A stretch of 64,000 nucleotides of DNA from Streptomyces polyasparticus (GTDB taxonomy: Bacteria > Actinomycetota > Actinomycetes > Streptomycetales > Streptomycetaceae), in the NCBI RefSeq assembly GCF_014493765.1, contig NZ_JACTVJ010000006.1:558001-622000 (forward strand). Reading direction: 5' to 3'. Both the position numbers and the translations under genes were made by a program. The notes beneath the pieces are model-generated. The model was not told where the DNA came from and did no database searches. It saw nothing but the letters and a program-made list of their open reading frames with translations. How positions within the stretch are numbered: the first letter of the stretch is position 1; each line of letters begins with the position of its first letter. Shown here piece after piece: positions 33,786-42,697 of this stretch.

Positions 33786-34460
33786 GTGCTGCACGTCCTC
33801 TACCTCGTCGGAGTCGCCTCCTTCGCCGCGAGCGGTGTCCTCGCCGCGCACCGCGCCAACATGGACCCCTTCGGCGGCATCGTCCTGGCCTTCGCCGCCT
33901 CCATCTCCGGCGGCACCCTGCGCGACCTGATCCTCGACCGGCATCCCCTCTACTGGACGCACGACTGGGTGCTGCTCACCGTGATCAGCTGCACCGCCGT
34001 GGCCACGATGCTGTACCTGCGCCGCTGGGAGCTGCCGCACCGCTCCCTGATGACCGTGGACGCCGTCGGCCTCGCCGTGGTGACCGTGATCGGCGCGCGG
34101 GCCGCGATCGACGCCGGGGTCACCCCCTTCGCGGTGATCATCCTGGCCGTGCTCACGGGTGTCACCGGTGAGGTCGTCCGCGATGTGCTGTGCGGAGAGT
34201 TCCCGCCGCTGCTCCTTCGTGAGGAGGTGTACGCCACCGCCGCCCTGGCCGGAGCCGTGGGGTACCTGCTCCTGCACTGGGCGGGCGCCTCGGACACGCT
34301 CGGCACCGTGGTGGCCGCCGGGCTGGTCTTCGCCCTGCGGATGGCGGCCGTCCACCGCGAGCTGCACCTGCCGCGCCTCGCGGACTCGGCCACGCGGGCG
34401 GCGGAGCGCCGCACCCGCTGCGAACCGTCCGCCGCCGGGCGCGCCGACCGCACGCGCTGA
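33786..34460 (+). CDS. UPF0126/TRIC-type cation channel family membrane protein
   Basis: A 224-residue membrane protein with six to seven hydrophobic segments in two pseudo-repeats. Each repeat carries the family's glycine/Arg-Asp motif: SGGTLRDLILDRHPLYW and TGEVVRDVLCGEFPPLL, the latter followed by REEVYATAALAG. Bacterial TRIC homologues form trimeric K+-type channels. The GTG start has AGGGGGA upstream; the longer open frame before it overlaps the terminator. The basic C-terminus (ERRTRCEP...RADRTR) runs into a 26-bp repeat over its stop. Confidence 0.9.
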   Translation: MLHVLYLVGVASFAASGVLAAHRANMDPFGGIVLAFAASISGGTLRDLILDRHPLYWTHDWVLLTVISCTAVATMLYLRRWELPHRSLMTVDAVGLAVVTVIGARAAIDAGVTPFAVIILAVLTGVTGEVVRDVLCGEFPPLLLREEVYATAALAGAVGYLLLHWAGASDTLGTVVAAGLVFALRMAAVHRELHLPRLADSATRAAERRTRCEPSAAGRADRTR

Positions 34461-34496
34461 GAACCGCCACCGACCGCACCCGCTGAGAACCACTCG
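34445..34496 (+). repeat. 26-bp tandem repeat spanning the TRIC-gene stop codon, two copies
   Basis: Units 34445-34470 and 34471-34496 share CGCTGAGAACC after CGACCGCAC. The first contains the true TGA (34458-34460). A third, diverged relative (CCGCACCCGCTGCGAACC) lies inside the coding end near 34410. Confidence 0.85.
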
Positions 34497-34540
34497 CCGC
34501 CCAGCGCACCACTCCGGGCAAACCATGGCAAAGTGGACGC

Positions 34541-36583
34541 ATGTCCGACCCGGACCGATGGCCCGCGCCGCCCGAATCGATTCTCGCGCTGAACCGCACG
34601 GGCAGCTTCGACTGGGATCTCGACAGCGGCGAGATGTACATGGATCCCGCGGCCCATGACGTCTTCGACGTGACCGCCGACGAGTACGCAGGGCGTCCCG
34701 AATCCCTCGGGGCCCGTGTGCCGCCGCACGAGGGCCACCGTCTGGACGCCCTGGTCTCCGAAGCCCTCAAGAACGGCAGCCGGACCTACGGCGCCTACTT
34801 CCGGCTGCGCCGCCGCGACGGCTCGCTGCGCTGGACGCACACCCAGGGCTACATCTGCCGCGACGAGCAGGGCCGGCCGCGCCGCATCCTCGGCATCATC
34901 CGGGACGCCACCCAGGAGCTGCTCGAGACGCGGATGCGCATGGAGCGCGACGCCGAGACCCGTCGCCAGACCAGCATCGTCGAGGGCACCACGGCGGCCC
35001 TGGCGCACGCCCGCACCGTCCAGGACGTGATCGACGTCCTGGACGAGACCCAGGGCCTCGCGCACCTGGGCGCCGCGAGCCTGGTCATGGGCCTGGTCGA
35101 AGCGGGCCGCATCCACCTCGTGGCCGAGGGCCCGCCGGGCGCCTTCGTCCCCGGCACACGCTTCACCCGCATCGACGAGTCGTATCCGATGAGCGAGGTC
35201 GTCCGCACGCTCGCGCCGCGGTTCATCGAGACCCGCGAGGAGTTCGCGGACTCCTACCCGATCCTGTGGCCGCACATCAGCCACCTCAACATCACCGCGG
35301 CCGCGTATCTGCCCCTGATCGCGCAGGCCCGTCCGATCGGTGCGCTCGGGCTGCTCTACCAGGACAAGACCGGCTTCACCGCCGACGAGCGCAATCTCCT
35401 CATCGCGCTCGGCAGCAGCATCGCGCAGTCGCTGCAGCGCGCCATGTTCTACGAGCAGGAGAAGGACCTGGCCGCGGGGCTGCAGCAGGCGATGCTGCCG
35501 CGCAGCATCCCCGCCGTCGACGGCGCGGAGATCGCCGTGCGCTACCGGTCGGCCAAGCTCGGCCGTGACATCGGCGGCGACTGGTACGACGTGATCCCGC
35601 TGCCCGGCGGGAAGGTCGGCGCGGTCATCGGCGACGTACAGGGGCACGACACCCATGCGGCCGCCGTCATGGGGCAGTTGCGGATCGTGCTGCGCGCGTA
35701 CGCGGCGGAGGGGCACACACCCGCCACGGTCATGGCCCGGGCCTCGGTCTTCCTGCACGAACTCGACACGGACCGGTTCGCCACCTGCCTCTACGCACAG
35801 GCGGACCTCACCACCGGAGTCGTGCAGCTGGTACGGGCCGGTCATATCGACCCCCTCGTACGCGCCAAGGACGGCACCTGCCGGCGTGCGCCCGTGGCCG
35901 GAGGTCTGCCCCTCGGGCTCTCCGCCGAGTTCGGCCGGCTTGAATACCCGGTCACGACCCTCGAACTCGACCCGGGCCAGACGATGCTCCTGTGCACCGA
36001 CGGCCTTGTCGAGGAGCCGGGCCACGACCTCGACGAGGGAGTGCAGTCCCTGACGGCGCTGGTCGCCTCGGGACCCCCCGACCTCGGCGCGCTGGCCGAG
36101 CTGCTCGTCGAGGACGCCGACCGGCGCGGCGGTGACGACGACGCGGCTCTGCTGCTGCTCCGCCGCCGCGGCTCCGACGCCCCGAAGTCCGGCGGCCGGC
36201 TGCAGCAGCATGTGGCGCCCAACGATCCCGTGGGGCTGCGCGAGGCCCGCCACATGGTCCGTGCGGCCGTACGGGCCTGGGGCGCCCGCGACCGCTCCGA
36301 CGAAATCGAGCTGGTCGCCGACGAGTTGGTGACCAACGCCCTGATGCACACCGAAGGCGCCGCGATCATCACGCTGCGCGTCCTGTCCGGCGCCGAACGC
36401 CGGCTGCGCGTCGAGGTCGAGGACACCTCCAGTGCCCTGCCCCGCCGCCGCGAGGCCGGCGAGGAAGGGGTCTCGGGCCGCGGTCTCCTCCTGGTCGACC
36501 GGCTGGCCGACGTCTGGGGCGTGGAGTCCCGGGGCAGCGGCAAAGCGATCTGGTGCGAGTTCGTGGTCCCGCACCGCGACTGA
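34541..36583 (+). CDS. PAS-GAF-SpoIIE phosphatase with C-terminal HATPase (anti-sigma-type) domain
   Basis: A 680-residue partner-switching regulator. Order: PAS (~10-125; LRRRDGSLRWTHTQGYI is a PAC-like edge), a GAF sensor (~145-310), a PP2C/SpoIIE phosphatase (~320-540; GRDIGGDWYDVIPL, VIGDVQGHDTHAA, CTDGLVEEPG and GGDDDAALL supply metal-binding Asp residues) and a GHKL ATPase (~560-680; ELVADELVTNALMHTEG, GRGLLLVDRLAD). Such proteins dephosphorylate an anti-anti-sigma factor and may phosphorylate it through the C-terminal kinase-like domain. No cognate STAS protein is adjacent. ATG start; no SD is obvious. Confidence 0.93.
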   Translation: MSDPDRWPAPPESILALNRTGSFDWDLDSGEMYMDPAAHDVFDVTADEYAGRPESLGARVPPHEGHRLDALVSEALKNGSRTYGAYFRLRRRDGSLRWTHTQGYICRDEQGRPRRILGIIRDATQELLETRMRMERDAETRRQTSIVEGTTAALAHARTVQDVIDVLDETQGLAHLGAASLVMGLVEAGRIHLVAEGPPGAFVPGTRFTRIDESYPMSEVVRTLAPRFIETREEFADSYPILWPHISHLNITAAAYLPLIAQARPIGALGLLYQDKTGFTADERNLLIALGSSIAQSLQRAMFYEQEKDLAAGLQQAMLPRSIPAVDGAEIAVRYRSAKLGRDIGGDWYDVIPLPGGKVGAVIGDVQGHDTHAAAVMGQLRIVLRAYAAEGHTPATVMARASVFLHELDTDRFATCLYAQADLTTGVVQLVRAGHIDPLVRAKDGTCRRAPVAGGLPLGLSAEFGRLEYPVTTLELDPGQTMLLCTDGLVEEPGHDLDEGVQSLTALVASGPPDLGALAELLVEDADRRGGDDDAALLLLRRRGSDAPKSGGRLQQHVAPNDPVGLREARHMVRAAVRAWGARDRSDEIELVADELVTNALMHTEGAAIITLRVLSGAERRLRVEVEDTSSALPRRREAGEEGVSGRGLLLVDRLADVWGVESRGSGKAIWCEFVVPHRD

Positions 36584-36602
36584 ACAGGCCTTGGGCCCAC
36601 GC

Positions 36603-36608
36603 CTACAC
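36603..36608 (+). promoter_or_regulatory. -10 box for a leaderless transcript
   Basis: TACACT ends seven bases before the GTG at 36616 and there is no SD, the standard arrangement for a leaderless actinobacterial mRNA. The identical hexamer and spacing precede the LytTR regulator gene at 50275. Confidence 0.55.
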
Positions 36609-36615
36609 TCGCCGG

Positions 36616-37551
36616 GTGCACAGGACCGACCTTCTCCACCCCGACGGCAACTGGCGCGGACTGGCCCTCGACGTACGCGACCGTCCGCGGCCGGAGCTGC
36701 GGCTGCACACGGCCGGCGGGGACCGCCTCCTGCTCGAACTGGCCGGTGACGCCCTGCTGTTCGGTGTCGTCGAGCGCGACCTGGGCGGAGTGTCCTTCTG
36801 GCGCACGGACACCTGGCGGCCGTCCCTTCCGCCCTGGAGAGCGGATACGGCACGCCTGTACGCGGGCGACCCGGCCCGCTGGGCCCACGCATTCGCCGAG
36901 CACCTGGCCGTCTCGGACACGACCCCGCTGCACGACGGCCGGTGGATCCTCACCCCGTACACGGAGCTGCTGCGGCAGTGGAACCGGCATGGCGCACCGG
37001 CCGGAGAGTTCTGGGGCGAACGCATCGTCGAGGGCCACCCGGACGGCTACCTCGACTGGTACTTCCACAACGGTGCCTGGACGGTCCTGCCGCTGCGCGC
37101 TCTCCCGGAAGCCGACGACGCCCGCGTCAAGGCGTACCGCAAGCAGGTGCGGGACGGCACGCTGCCGCCCGTGCTGCTGTGGTGGGTCAGCGGGCTCGAC
37201 TGCCATCTGATCCTCGACGGGCACGCGCGCCTGGCCGCGGCCGTGGCCGAGAACGCCGAACCGCCGCTGCTCGTGCTGCACCGGGCGCTCCCAGGGGCCG
37301 AGTTGGCGGTGGCCGAGGAAGCCGCGGCCGCCGATTACACGAGGGAAATGGAGCGTTGGCGTGCCCTGCGCGCGGCGCACGGCGAACAGGTGCCGGACGG
37401 GACCGAAGCGGCCGGTCCGGCGCTGGCCCGCGCGCTCGACGAGGCGGCCACCGGACACCGTCCGACCTGGGCGTGGCCCTTGCCCGGTGGCCGGGCGGAG
37501 TGGGAGCGGCGGGCGCGGGCGGCTGCGCCGGGCTGGGCCGAGGAGAGCTGA
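36616..37551 (+). CDS. Conserved hypothetical protein with a ParB-like segment
   Basis: A 311-residue soluble protein I do not recognise as a named family. Tryptophan-rich blocks (GVSFWRTDTWRPSLPPW, WILTPYTELLRQWNRHG, GYLDWYFHNGAWTVLPL) suggest a compact beta-rich fold. Residues ~180-215 read VLLWWVSGLDCHLILDGHARLAAA, resembling the DGHHRLAA loop of ParB/Srx-type nucleotide-binding proteins, though the rest does not match. The C-terminus is Ala/Arg-rich. GTG start by the leaderless -10 arrangement; a longer frame overlaps the SpoIIE gene and is less likely. Function unknown. Confidence 0.7.
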   Translation: MHRTDLLHPDGNWRGLALDVRDRPRPELRLHTAGGDRLLLELAGDALLFGVVERDLGGVSFWRTDTWRPSLPPWRADTARLYAGDPARWAHAFAEHLAVSDTTPLHDGRWILTPYTELLRQWNRHGAPAGEFWGERIVEGHPDGYLDWYFHNGAWTVLPLRALPEADDARVKAYRKQVRDGTLPPVLLWWVSGLDCHLILDGHARLAAAVAENAEPPLLVLHRALPGAELAVAEEAAAADYTREMERWRALRAAHGEQVPDGTEAAGPALARALDEAATGHRPTWAWPLPGGRAEWERRARAAAPGWAEES

Positions 37552-37710
37552 CCCGACTGCCAAAGGTTCGACCTCTGCACGGCGTAATCAAGCCGACCGC
37601 ACCTGTTTCCCGTCCCGTTCCCCCGGGCCTCTAGCGCCCTGATGTGAGCACAGCAATGCTGACGCGCGACATCTGCCCCATGGGCAACTCGCCGTCATGC
37701 AGGAGTAGTT

Positions 37711-40700
37711 GTGGGTGCTGGCATAGCCGGGCGCTGGGTGGCGCTCATGGCGACCGTGGCTGCCATGACGGCGGGGGCGATCGCCCCCGCCGTCGCCGAT
37801 TCCGGGCCGGATCCGAGGCCCGCGAACAGCGCGGAGATACGGCGGCCCGTCGCGCCGCCACCCGCGAGCGGACCGGGTGCGGGGGTGCGCTCGGTCGTCG
37901 ACGGGGACGGGATCGAGACCGCGCGCAGTGCCCGGCCCCTCGCGCCGGGTGTCGCGCTCACCTCGTACGACCGTCTCGAATCGGACAAGTGGCTGCGCGT
38001 CGACGCCCTGAGCGTGGACCTCGGCAAAGGGGTGCGCGCGGACTATCTGCACTCCGGCAAGGTGTCCGAGCGCAGGACCGTCTCCGAACTCGCGGCCGCG
38101 CACGATCCGGGCAAGGGCAGACGGACGGTCGCCGCGATCAACGCGGACTTCTTCGACATCAACGAGACCGGCGCCCCGCAAGGCGCCGGGATCAAGGACG
38201 GCAAGCTCGTCCAGTCACCCGCGCCCGGCGCGCACCGCGCCGTGGGCATCGGGCCCGAGGACGCCGGACGGGTCCTGGAGCTCTACTTCGAGGGGACGCT
38301 GACCGTCCCGAAGGGCGCGCACGCCCTCGCCGCGTACAACGCCGCCAATGTTCCGGCGGGCGGGATCGGCGCGTACACCGAGGCCTGGGGTACGGCCGAC
38401 CGTGCGCTCACCGTCGACAAGGCGACACCCGTGGCCGAAGCCCTCGTCGAGGACGGCAAGGTCGTGTCGGTCGCCGACCGCGTCGGCAGCGGACCGATCG
38501 CCGCCGGTGCCACCGTGCTCGTCGGGCGCGAGGCCGGGGCCGAGGTCCTGAAGGGGCTCGAGCCCGGAGACGCCGTGGGCATCGCGTACCGGCCGAGGAC
38601 GAACGCCGGTGACGTGCCGCGTACGGCCGTCGGCGGACGGGAGCTGCTCGTCGTCGACGGTGTCGCGCAGAACCACGAGGGCCAGGGCAACAACACCGCC
38701 GCCCCGCGCACCGCCGTCGGCTTCTCCGCGGACGGCCGCACGATGCACATCCTCACCGTCGACGGCCGTCAGACGGACAGCGGCGGGGTCACCCTCACCG
38801 AACTCGGCGTGATGATGAAGCAGGCCGGTGCGCACAGCGCGCTCAACCTCGACGGCGGCGGCTCCTCCACGCTCCTCGCCCGCGAGCCCGGCAGCGACGC
38901 GCTCCAGGTGGAGAACAGCCCCTCCGACGGCAGCGAACGCACCGTGCCCAACGGCCTCGCGCTCACCGCCCCCGACGGCTCCGGCCGCCTCAAGGGCTAC
39001 TGGGTCGAGACCCGCACCCCCGCACTCGCGGCACCGACCGCCGACCCCGTACGCGGCGGTCACCCCGAGCGCGTCTTCCCCGGACTCACCCGTGCGCTCA
39101 CCGCCGCCGGATACGACGAGACCTACGGTCCGGCCGAGGGCAGGCCGCATTGGCGGGCCGAGCGCGGCGACATCGGCCGGATCTCGGACGACGGTCTCTT
39201 CACCGCGCGCCGCAGCGGCACCACCGAGGTCCGCGCGAGCAGCGGACCGGCGTACGGCAGCACCGAGTTGACGGTGGTCGACGATCTCGCCCGTATCGCA
39301 CCCACCACCCGACGCGTCGGCCTCGCGGACGCCGCGGCCACCGGCACCTTCGGCATCCTCGGCCAGGACGCGCACGGCACGAGCGCGCCGATCGAGCCCC
39401 GTGACGTCCGGCTCGCATACGACCGCGCCCTGTTCGACATACGCGACGACGGCCGCGGAGCCTTCACCGTCAAGGCCCTGAGCGACAAGGGCGCCGGCCA
39501 GGTCAAGGCCACCGTCCAGGGCAAGGAGACCCTGCTCGTCATCAGCGTCGGCCTGGACGAGCAGTCCGTGGCCGCCCTCGACGACGCCGCGAACTGGACC
39601 TTCAGCCACGCCCGCGCCGCAGGCCGGATCGAGCCGACCCCGGAGGGCCGCAGCGGCACCGGACTCGACCTCACATACGACTTCTCGCTCTCCACCGCCA
39701 CCCGCGCCGCCTACGTGAACCCGCCCCAGCGCATCCCGGTCGCCGGCACCCCGCAGTCCTTCAAGCTGTGGATCAAGGGCGACGGCAAGGGTGCCTGGCC
39801 CAGCCTGCACCTCAAGGACGCCGCCGGATCCGATCTCGTCCTGCGCGGCCCGTATGTGACCTGGACCGGGTGGCAGCAGATCACCTTCACCGTGCCGCAG
39901 TCCGCGCCCATGCCGCTCTCCGTCTTCCGCTTCTATCTGGCCGAGACCGCCGCGACCAAGCAGTACACCGGTGAGGTGGTCATCGACGAGCTCACCGCGC
40001 AGGTCCCGCCGAGCGTGGACGTACCCCAACAGCCCGTCGTCACCGATGACTTGATCGACTCGGCCGCCGTGGCCGAGGGCAGGGACTGGCAGTTCGCGGT
40101 GATGTCCGACGCCCAGTTCGTGGCGCGCGAACCGGACAGTGCGATCGTGCAGCAGGCCCGCCGCACCCTGCGCGAGATCAAGGCGGCGAGGCCCGACTTC
40201 CTCGTCATCAACGGCGATCTCGTCGACGAGGGCGCCCCCGCCGATCTCGCCTTCGCCCGCAGGATCCTCACCGAGGAGCTCGGCGACGCCGTGCCCTGGT
40301 ACTACGTGCCCGGCAACCACGAGGTGATGGGCGGGAAGATCGACAACTTCACCGCCGAATTCGGCCCCGCACAGCGGGTGTTCGACCACAAGGGCACGCG
40401 GTTCGTCACCCTCGACACCTCCAGCCTGTCCCTGCGCGGCGGCGGCTTCGCCCAGATCAAGGCGCTGCGCGCCGCACTCGACGCGGCAGCGAAGGATCCG
40501 GCGGTCTCCTCGGTCGCGGTGATCCAGCACGTACCGCCGCGCGACCCGACCCCGCAGAAGGGCAGCCGGCTCGGCGACCGCAAGGAGGCCGCCCTGCTCG
40601 AACAGTGGCTCGCGGACTTCCGCCGTACGTCGGGCAAGGGCGCCGCGTTCGTCGGGAGCCACGTCGGGGTGTTCGACGCCGCGCACATCGACGCGGTGCC

Positions 40701-41205
40701 GTATCTGATCAACGGCAACAGCGGCAAGAACCCGGCGGGCCCGGCGGACCGGGGCGGCTTCACCGGCTGGTCCCTGCTGGGCGTCGACCGGATCTCGCCC
40801 GGCGAACAGGCCGCGGCGCGGCAGCGGCCCTGGAAGGGCGGCCCCGACTGGGTCTCCGTGCAGACCCGCGCCCACACCGACGCCCTCGCGCTCGGCGCAC
40901 CGTCGACCCTGCGGCCCGGTGACAGCGGCGACGTGGCCGCGACCGTCACCCAGGGCACCCGTCAGGTCCCGGTCGCGTTCCCCGTGAGCGCGGACTGGAC
41001 AGGCTCACCGAACCTGTACATCGGTGACCCGGACGACGCCCGGCAGCGGCACGTGGCCGCATACGACCCGGACACGGGACGGCTCACCGCCCTGCGGACG
41101 GGGAGCGTGACGCTCGCCGTCACGGTGAACGGTGCGACCCAGCGGGCCGACGTGCTGATCGCGAGCGCAGCGGACCAGCGGATGGCCGCGGCCGACGGGG
41201 CCTGA
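37711..41205 (+). CDS. Secreted phosphodiester glycosidase (NAGPA) fused to a metallophosphatase
   Basis: A 1164-residue exported protein: signal ~1-28 (WVALMATVAAMTAGAIAP...VAD). Residues ~85-425 form an NAGPA/phosphodiester-glycosidase domain (AAINADFFDINETGAPQG; ALNLDGGGSSTLLAREPG near 378-395). A Big2-like beta-sandwich and a carbohydrate-binding-like jellyroll follow (~430-770). Residues ~795-1040 form a calcineurin-like phosphoesterase: NGDLVDEG and PGNHEVMGG are intact, but the first metal motif reads SDAQF instead of DxH. A second Ig-like region ends the protein. GTG start with AGGAG five bases upstream. It probably trims phosphodiester-linked sugars of cell-wall or extracellular polymers. 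Flanked by a perfect terminator. Confidence 0.88.
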   Translation: MGAGIAGRWVALMATVAAMTAGAIAPAVADSGPDPRPANSAEIRRPVAPPPASGPGAGVRSVVDGDGIETARSARPLAPGVALTSYDRLESDKWLRVDALSVDLGKGVRADYLHSGKVSERRTVSELAAAHDPGKGRRTVAAINADFFDINETGAPQGAGIKDGKLVQSPAPGAHRAVGIGPEDAGRVLELYFEGTLTVPKGAHALAAYNAANVPAGGIGAYTEAWGTADRALTVDKATPVAEALVEDGKVVSVADRVGSGPIAAGATVLVGREAGAEVLKGLEPGDAVGIAYRPRTNAGDVPRTAVGGRELLVVDGVAQNHEGQGNNTAAPRTAVGFSADGRTMHILTVDGRQTDSGGVTLTELGVMMKQAGAHSALNLDGGGSSTLLAREPGSDALQVENSPSDGSERTVPNGLALTAPDGSGRLKGYWVETRTPALAAPTADPVRGGHPERVFPGLTRALTAAGYDETYGPAEGRPHWRAERGDIGRISDDGLFTARRSGTTEVRASSGPAYGSTELTVVDDLARIAPTTRRVGLADAAATGTFGILGQDAHGTSAPIEPRDVRLAYDRALFDIRDDGRGAFTVKALSDKGAGQVKATVQGKETLLVISVGLDEQSVAALDDAANWTFSHARAAGRIEPTPEGRSGTGLDLTYDFSLSTATRAAYVNPPQRIPVAGTPQSFKLWIKGDGKGAWPSLHLKDAAGSDLVLRGPYVTWTGWQQITFTVPQSAPMPLSVFRFYLAETAATKQYTGEVVIDELTAQVPPSVDVPQQPVVTDDLIDSAAVAEGRDWQFAVMSDAQFVAREPDSAIVQQARRTLREIKAARPDFLVINGDLVDEGAPADLAFARRILTEELGDAVPWYYVPGNHEVMGGKIDNFTAEFGPAQRVFDHKGTRFVTLDTSSLSLRGGGFAQIKALRAALDAAAKDPAVSSVAVIQHVPPRDPTPQKGSRLGDRKEAALLEQWLADFRRTSGKGAAFVGSHVGVFDAAHIDAVPYLINGNSGKNPAGPADRGGFTGWSLLGVDRISPGEQAAARQRPWKGGPDWVSVQTRAHTDALALGAPSTLRPGDSGDVAATVTQGTRQVPVAFPVSADWTGSPNLYIGDPDDARQRHVAAYDPDTGRLTALRTGSVTLAVTVNGATQRADVLIASAADQRMAAADGA

Positions 41206-41241
41206 CGACGGCCGATTCGGAACAGCAGGCCCTGACGCACC

Positions 41242-41276
41242 GGTGGCCCCGGTCCGACGTACGGACCGGGGCCACC
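41242..41276. terminator. Bidirectional hairpin between convergent genes
   Basis: GGTGGCCCCGGTCCG (41242-41256) and CGGACCGGGGCCACC (41262-41276) form a perfect 15-bp stem with loop ACGTA, between the NAGPA-type gene and the cyclophilin gene. Confidence 0.9.
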
Positions 41277-41301
41277 GCAGGTGAAAGCGGCGTACGGAAG
41301 A

Positions 41302-41799
41302 TCAGAGAACGCCGGAGTCGGCGACGGTGATCGAGGCGCGGGTACGGCCGCTGCCCGAGCCGAGGGACTCGATCTTCTTGACGAGCGCCATCGAGTCGTC
41401 GTCGGCGACCTCGCCGAAGACCACGTGCTTGCCGTCCAGCCACGGGGTGAGCACCGTGGTGACGAAGAACTGCGAACCGTTGGTGTTCGGGCCGCGGTTG
41501 GCCATCGAGAGCAGACCCGGACGGTCGTGCTTCAGCGTGAAGTTCTCGTCGGGGAACTCCTCGCCGTAGATGCTCTTGCCACCGGTGCCGTTGCCGTTGG
41601 TGAAGTCACCGCCCTGGAGCATGAACTCGGGGATGACGCGGTGGAACGGGGAGCCCTTGTAGCCGAAGCCCTTCTCGCCGGTGCACAGCGCGCGGAAGTT
41701 CTCCGCCGTCTTCGGAACGACGTCATCGAAGAGGTTGAACGTGATCCGCCCGGCGGGGGCGTCGTCGATGCTGATGTCGAAGTAGACCTTGGTTGTCAT
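41302..41799 (-). CDS. Cyclophilin-type peptidyl-prolyl cis-trans isomerase
   Basis: A 165-residue cytosolic cyclophilin that catalyses proline isomerisation. [20 protein letters not shown] carries the catalytic Arg (FHRVI) and the substrate pocket; [32 protein letters not shown] and the N-terminal [23 protein letters not shown] are all classic. No signal peptide. The ATG (MTTKVYFDI) is the usual actinobacterial start; a longer frame upstream is not family-like. Monocistronic, ending at a shared terminator. Confidence 0.97.
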   Translation of the reverse strand: MTTKVYFDISIDDAPAGRITFNLFDDVVPKTAENFRALCTGEKGFGYKGSPFHRVIPEFMLQGGDFTNGNGTGGKSIYGEEFPDENFTLKHDRPGLLSMANRGPNTNGSQFFVTTVLTPWLDGKHVVFGEVADDDSMALVKKIESLGSGSGRTRASITVADSGVL

Positions 41800-41939
41800 G
41801 CGACCCATCCTGACATCCCGCCGGGGGCGATATGGCCACACCCCCACGATCGTGTCCCCGCGCTTCCCCTCTGACCTGGGCAAACGAGTTCGCGGCCGGG
41901 CCTCGGCCTGCGGTACCGTCGGCGGTCGAGGAGGCACGG

Positions 41940-42452
41940 ATGCAGCAGAGTACGACGGCGCGGATACGGCCGGGACACGAGGGTGACCTCGAAGAGCTCA
42001 CCCGGATCTACAACCACTACATCGTCGGGACGCCGATCACCTTCGACGTCGACCCGGTCACCGCGGAGCAGCGCCGCGACTGGCTGCTCGCCCACCCGGA
42101 GCAGGGACCGCACCGGCTGCTCGTCGCCGAGCAGGACGGCCTCGTCGTCGGATACGCCACCAGCAGCGCCTTCCGTCCGAAGCTCGCGTACATCACCTCG
42201 GTGGAGACCAGCGTCTACCTCGCACCCGAGTACGGCGGCCGCGGCCTCGGCAGCCGGCTCTACGCCGCCCTGTTCGAGGCGCTCGCCGACGAGGACGTGC
42301 ACCGCGCGTACGCGGGCATCACCGTCCCCAACGAGGCCTCTTTCAAGCTGCACGAACGGTTCGGCTTCAAGGCCACCGGCGTGCACCACGAAGTGGGGCG
42401 CAAGTTCGGGCGGTACTGGGACGTGGCGTGGTTCGAGAAGGAGATGCGCTGA
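41940..42452 (+). CDS. GNAT N-acetyltransferase, phosphinothricin-acetyltransferase-like
   Basis: A 170-residue GNAT enzyme. The PAT-family N-terminus [35 protein letters not shown], the acetyl-CoA loop [17 protein letters not shown] and the C-terminal [20 protein letters not shown] are in family order. PAT-like enzymes acetylate phosphinothricin or methionine sulfone/sulfoximine; a true resistance role cannot be claimed without comparison. GAGGAGG precedes the ATG, which decides the start over an upstream in-frame ATG. Divergent from the cyclophilin gene. Confidence 0.9.
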   Translation: MQQSTTARIRPGHEGDLEELTRIYNHYIVGTPITFDVDPVTAEQRRDWLLAHPEQGPHRLLVAEQDGLVVGYATSSAFRPKLAYITSVETSVYLAPEYGGRGLGSRLYAALFEALADEDVHRAYAGITVPNEASFKLHERFGFKATGVHHEVGRKFGRYWDVAWFEKEMR

Positions 42453-42634
42453 GCCGCAGTCTGCCGGCCGACAAGAAGCACGGTGGGCCGCCGAGGCGCA
42501 CTCTCCCCCCAGAGGTGACACCACCACTCCCGCTGCCGCCGTCCCCCGACGCGGCAGCCGCAGGCGCTGCGGCGGCGGCCCCCGTGCTCGCCACCACAGT
42601 GGCCGACGGACCCTGTACAGACCTTGCAAGGATC

Positions 42635-42668
42635 TAGAATCCCCTGCGGGTAACGCCCCGCGCAGGGG
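42635..42668 (+). promoter_or_regulatory. -10 box and inverted repeat before the SARP gene
   Basis: TAGAAT at 42635-42640 is a good -10; no clear -35 is seen, as expected for activator-dependent promoters. CCCCTGCG (42641-42648) and CGCAGGGG (42661-42668) form an 8-bp inverted repeat in the leader, 30 bp before the ATG at 42698. Confidence 0.45.
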
Positions 42669-42697
42669 TGAAACACGGGGGAAGCAGGGTCTGGGCG

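Noticed and set aside
41940-42452. True phosphinothricin resistance gene
   Set aside because: PAT-like acetyltransferases are widespread housekeeping proteins in Streptomyces and no phosphinothricin biosynthesis genes adjoin.
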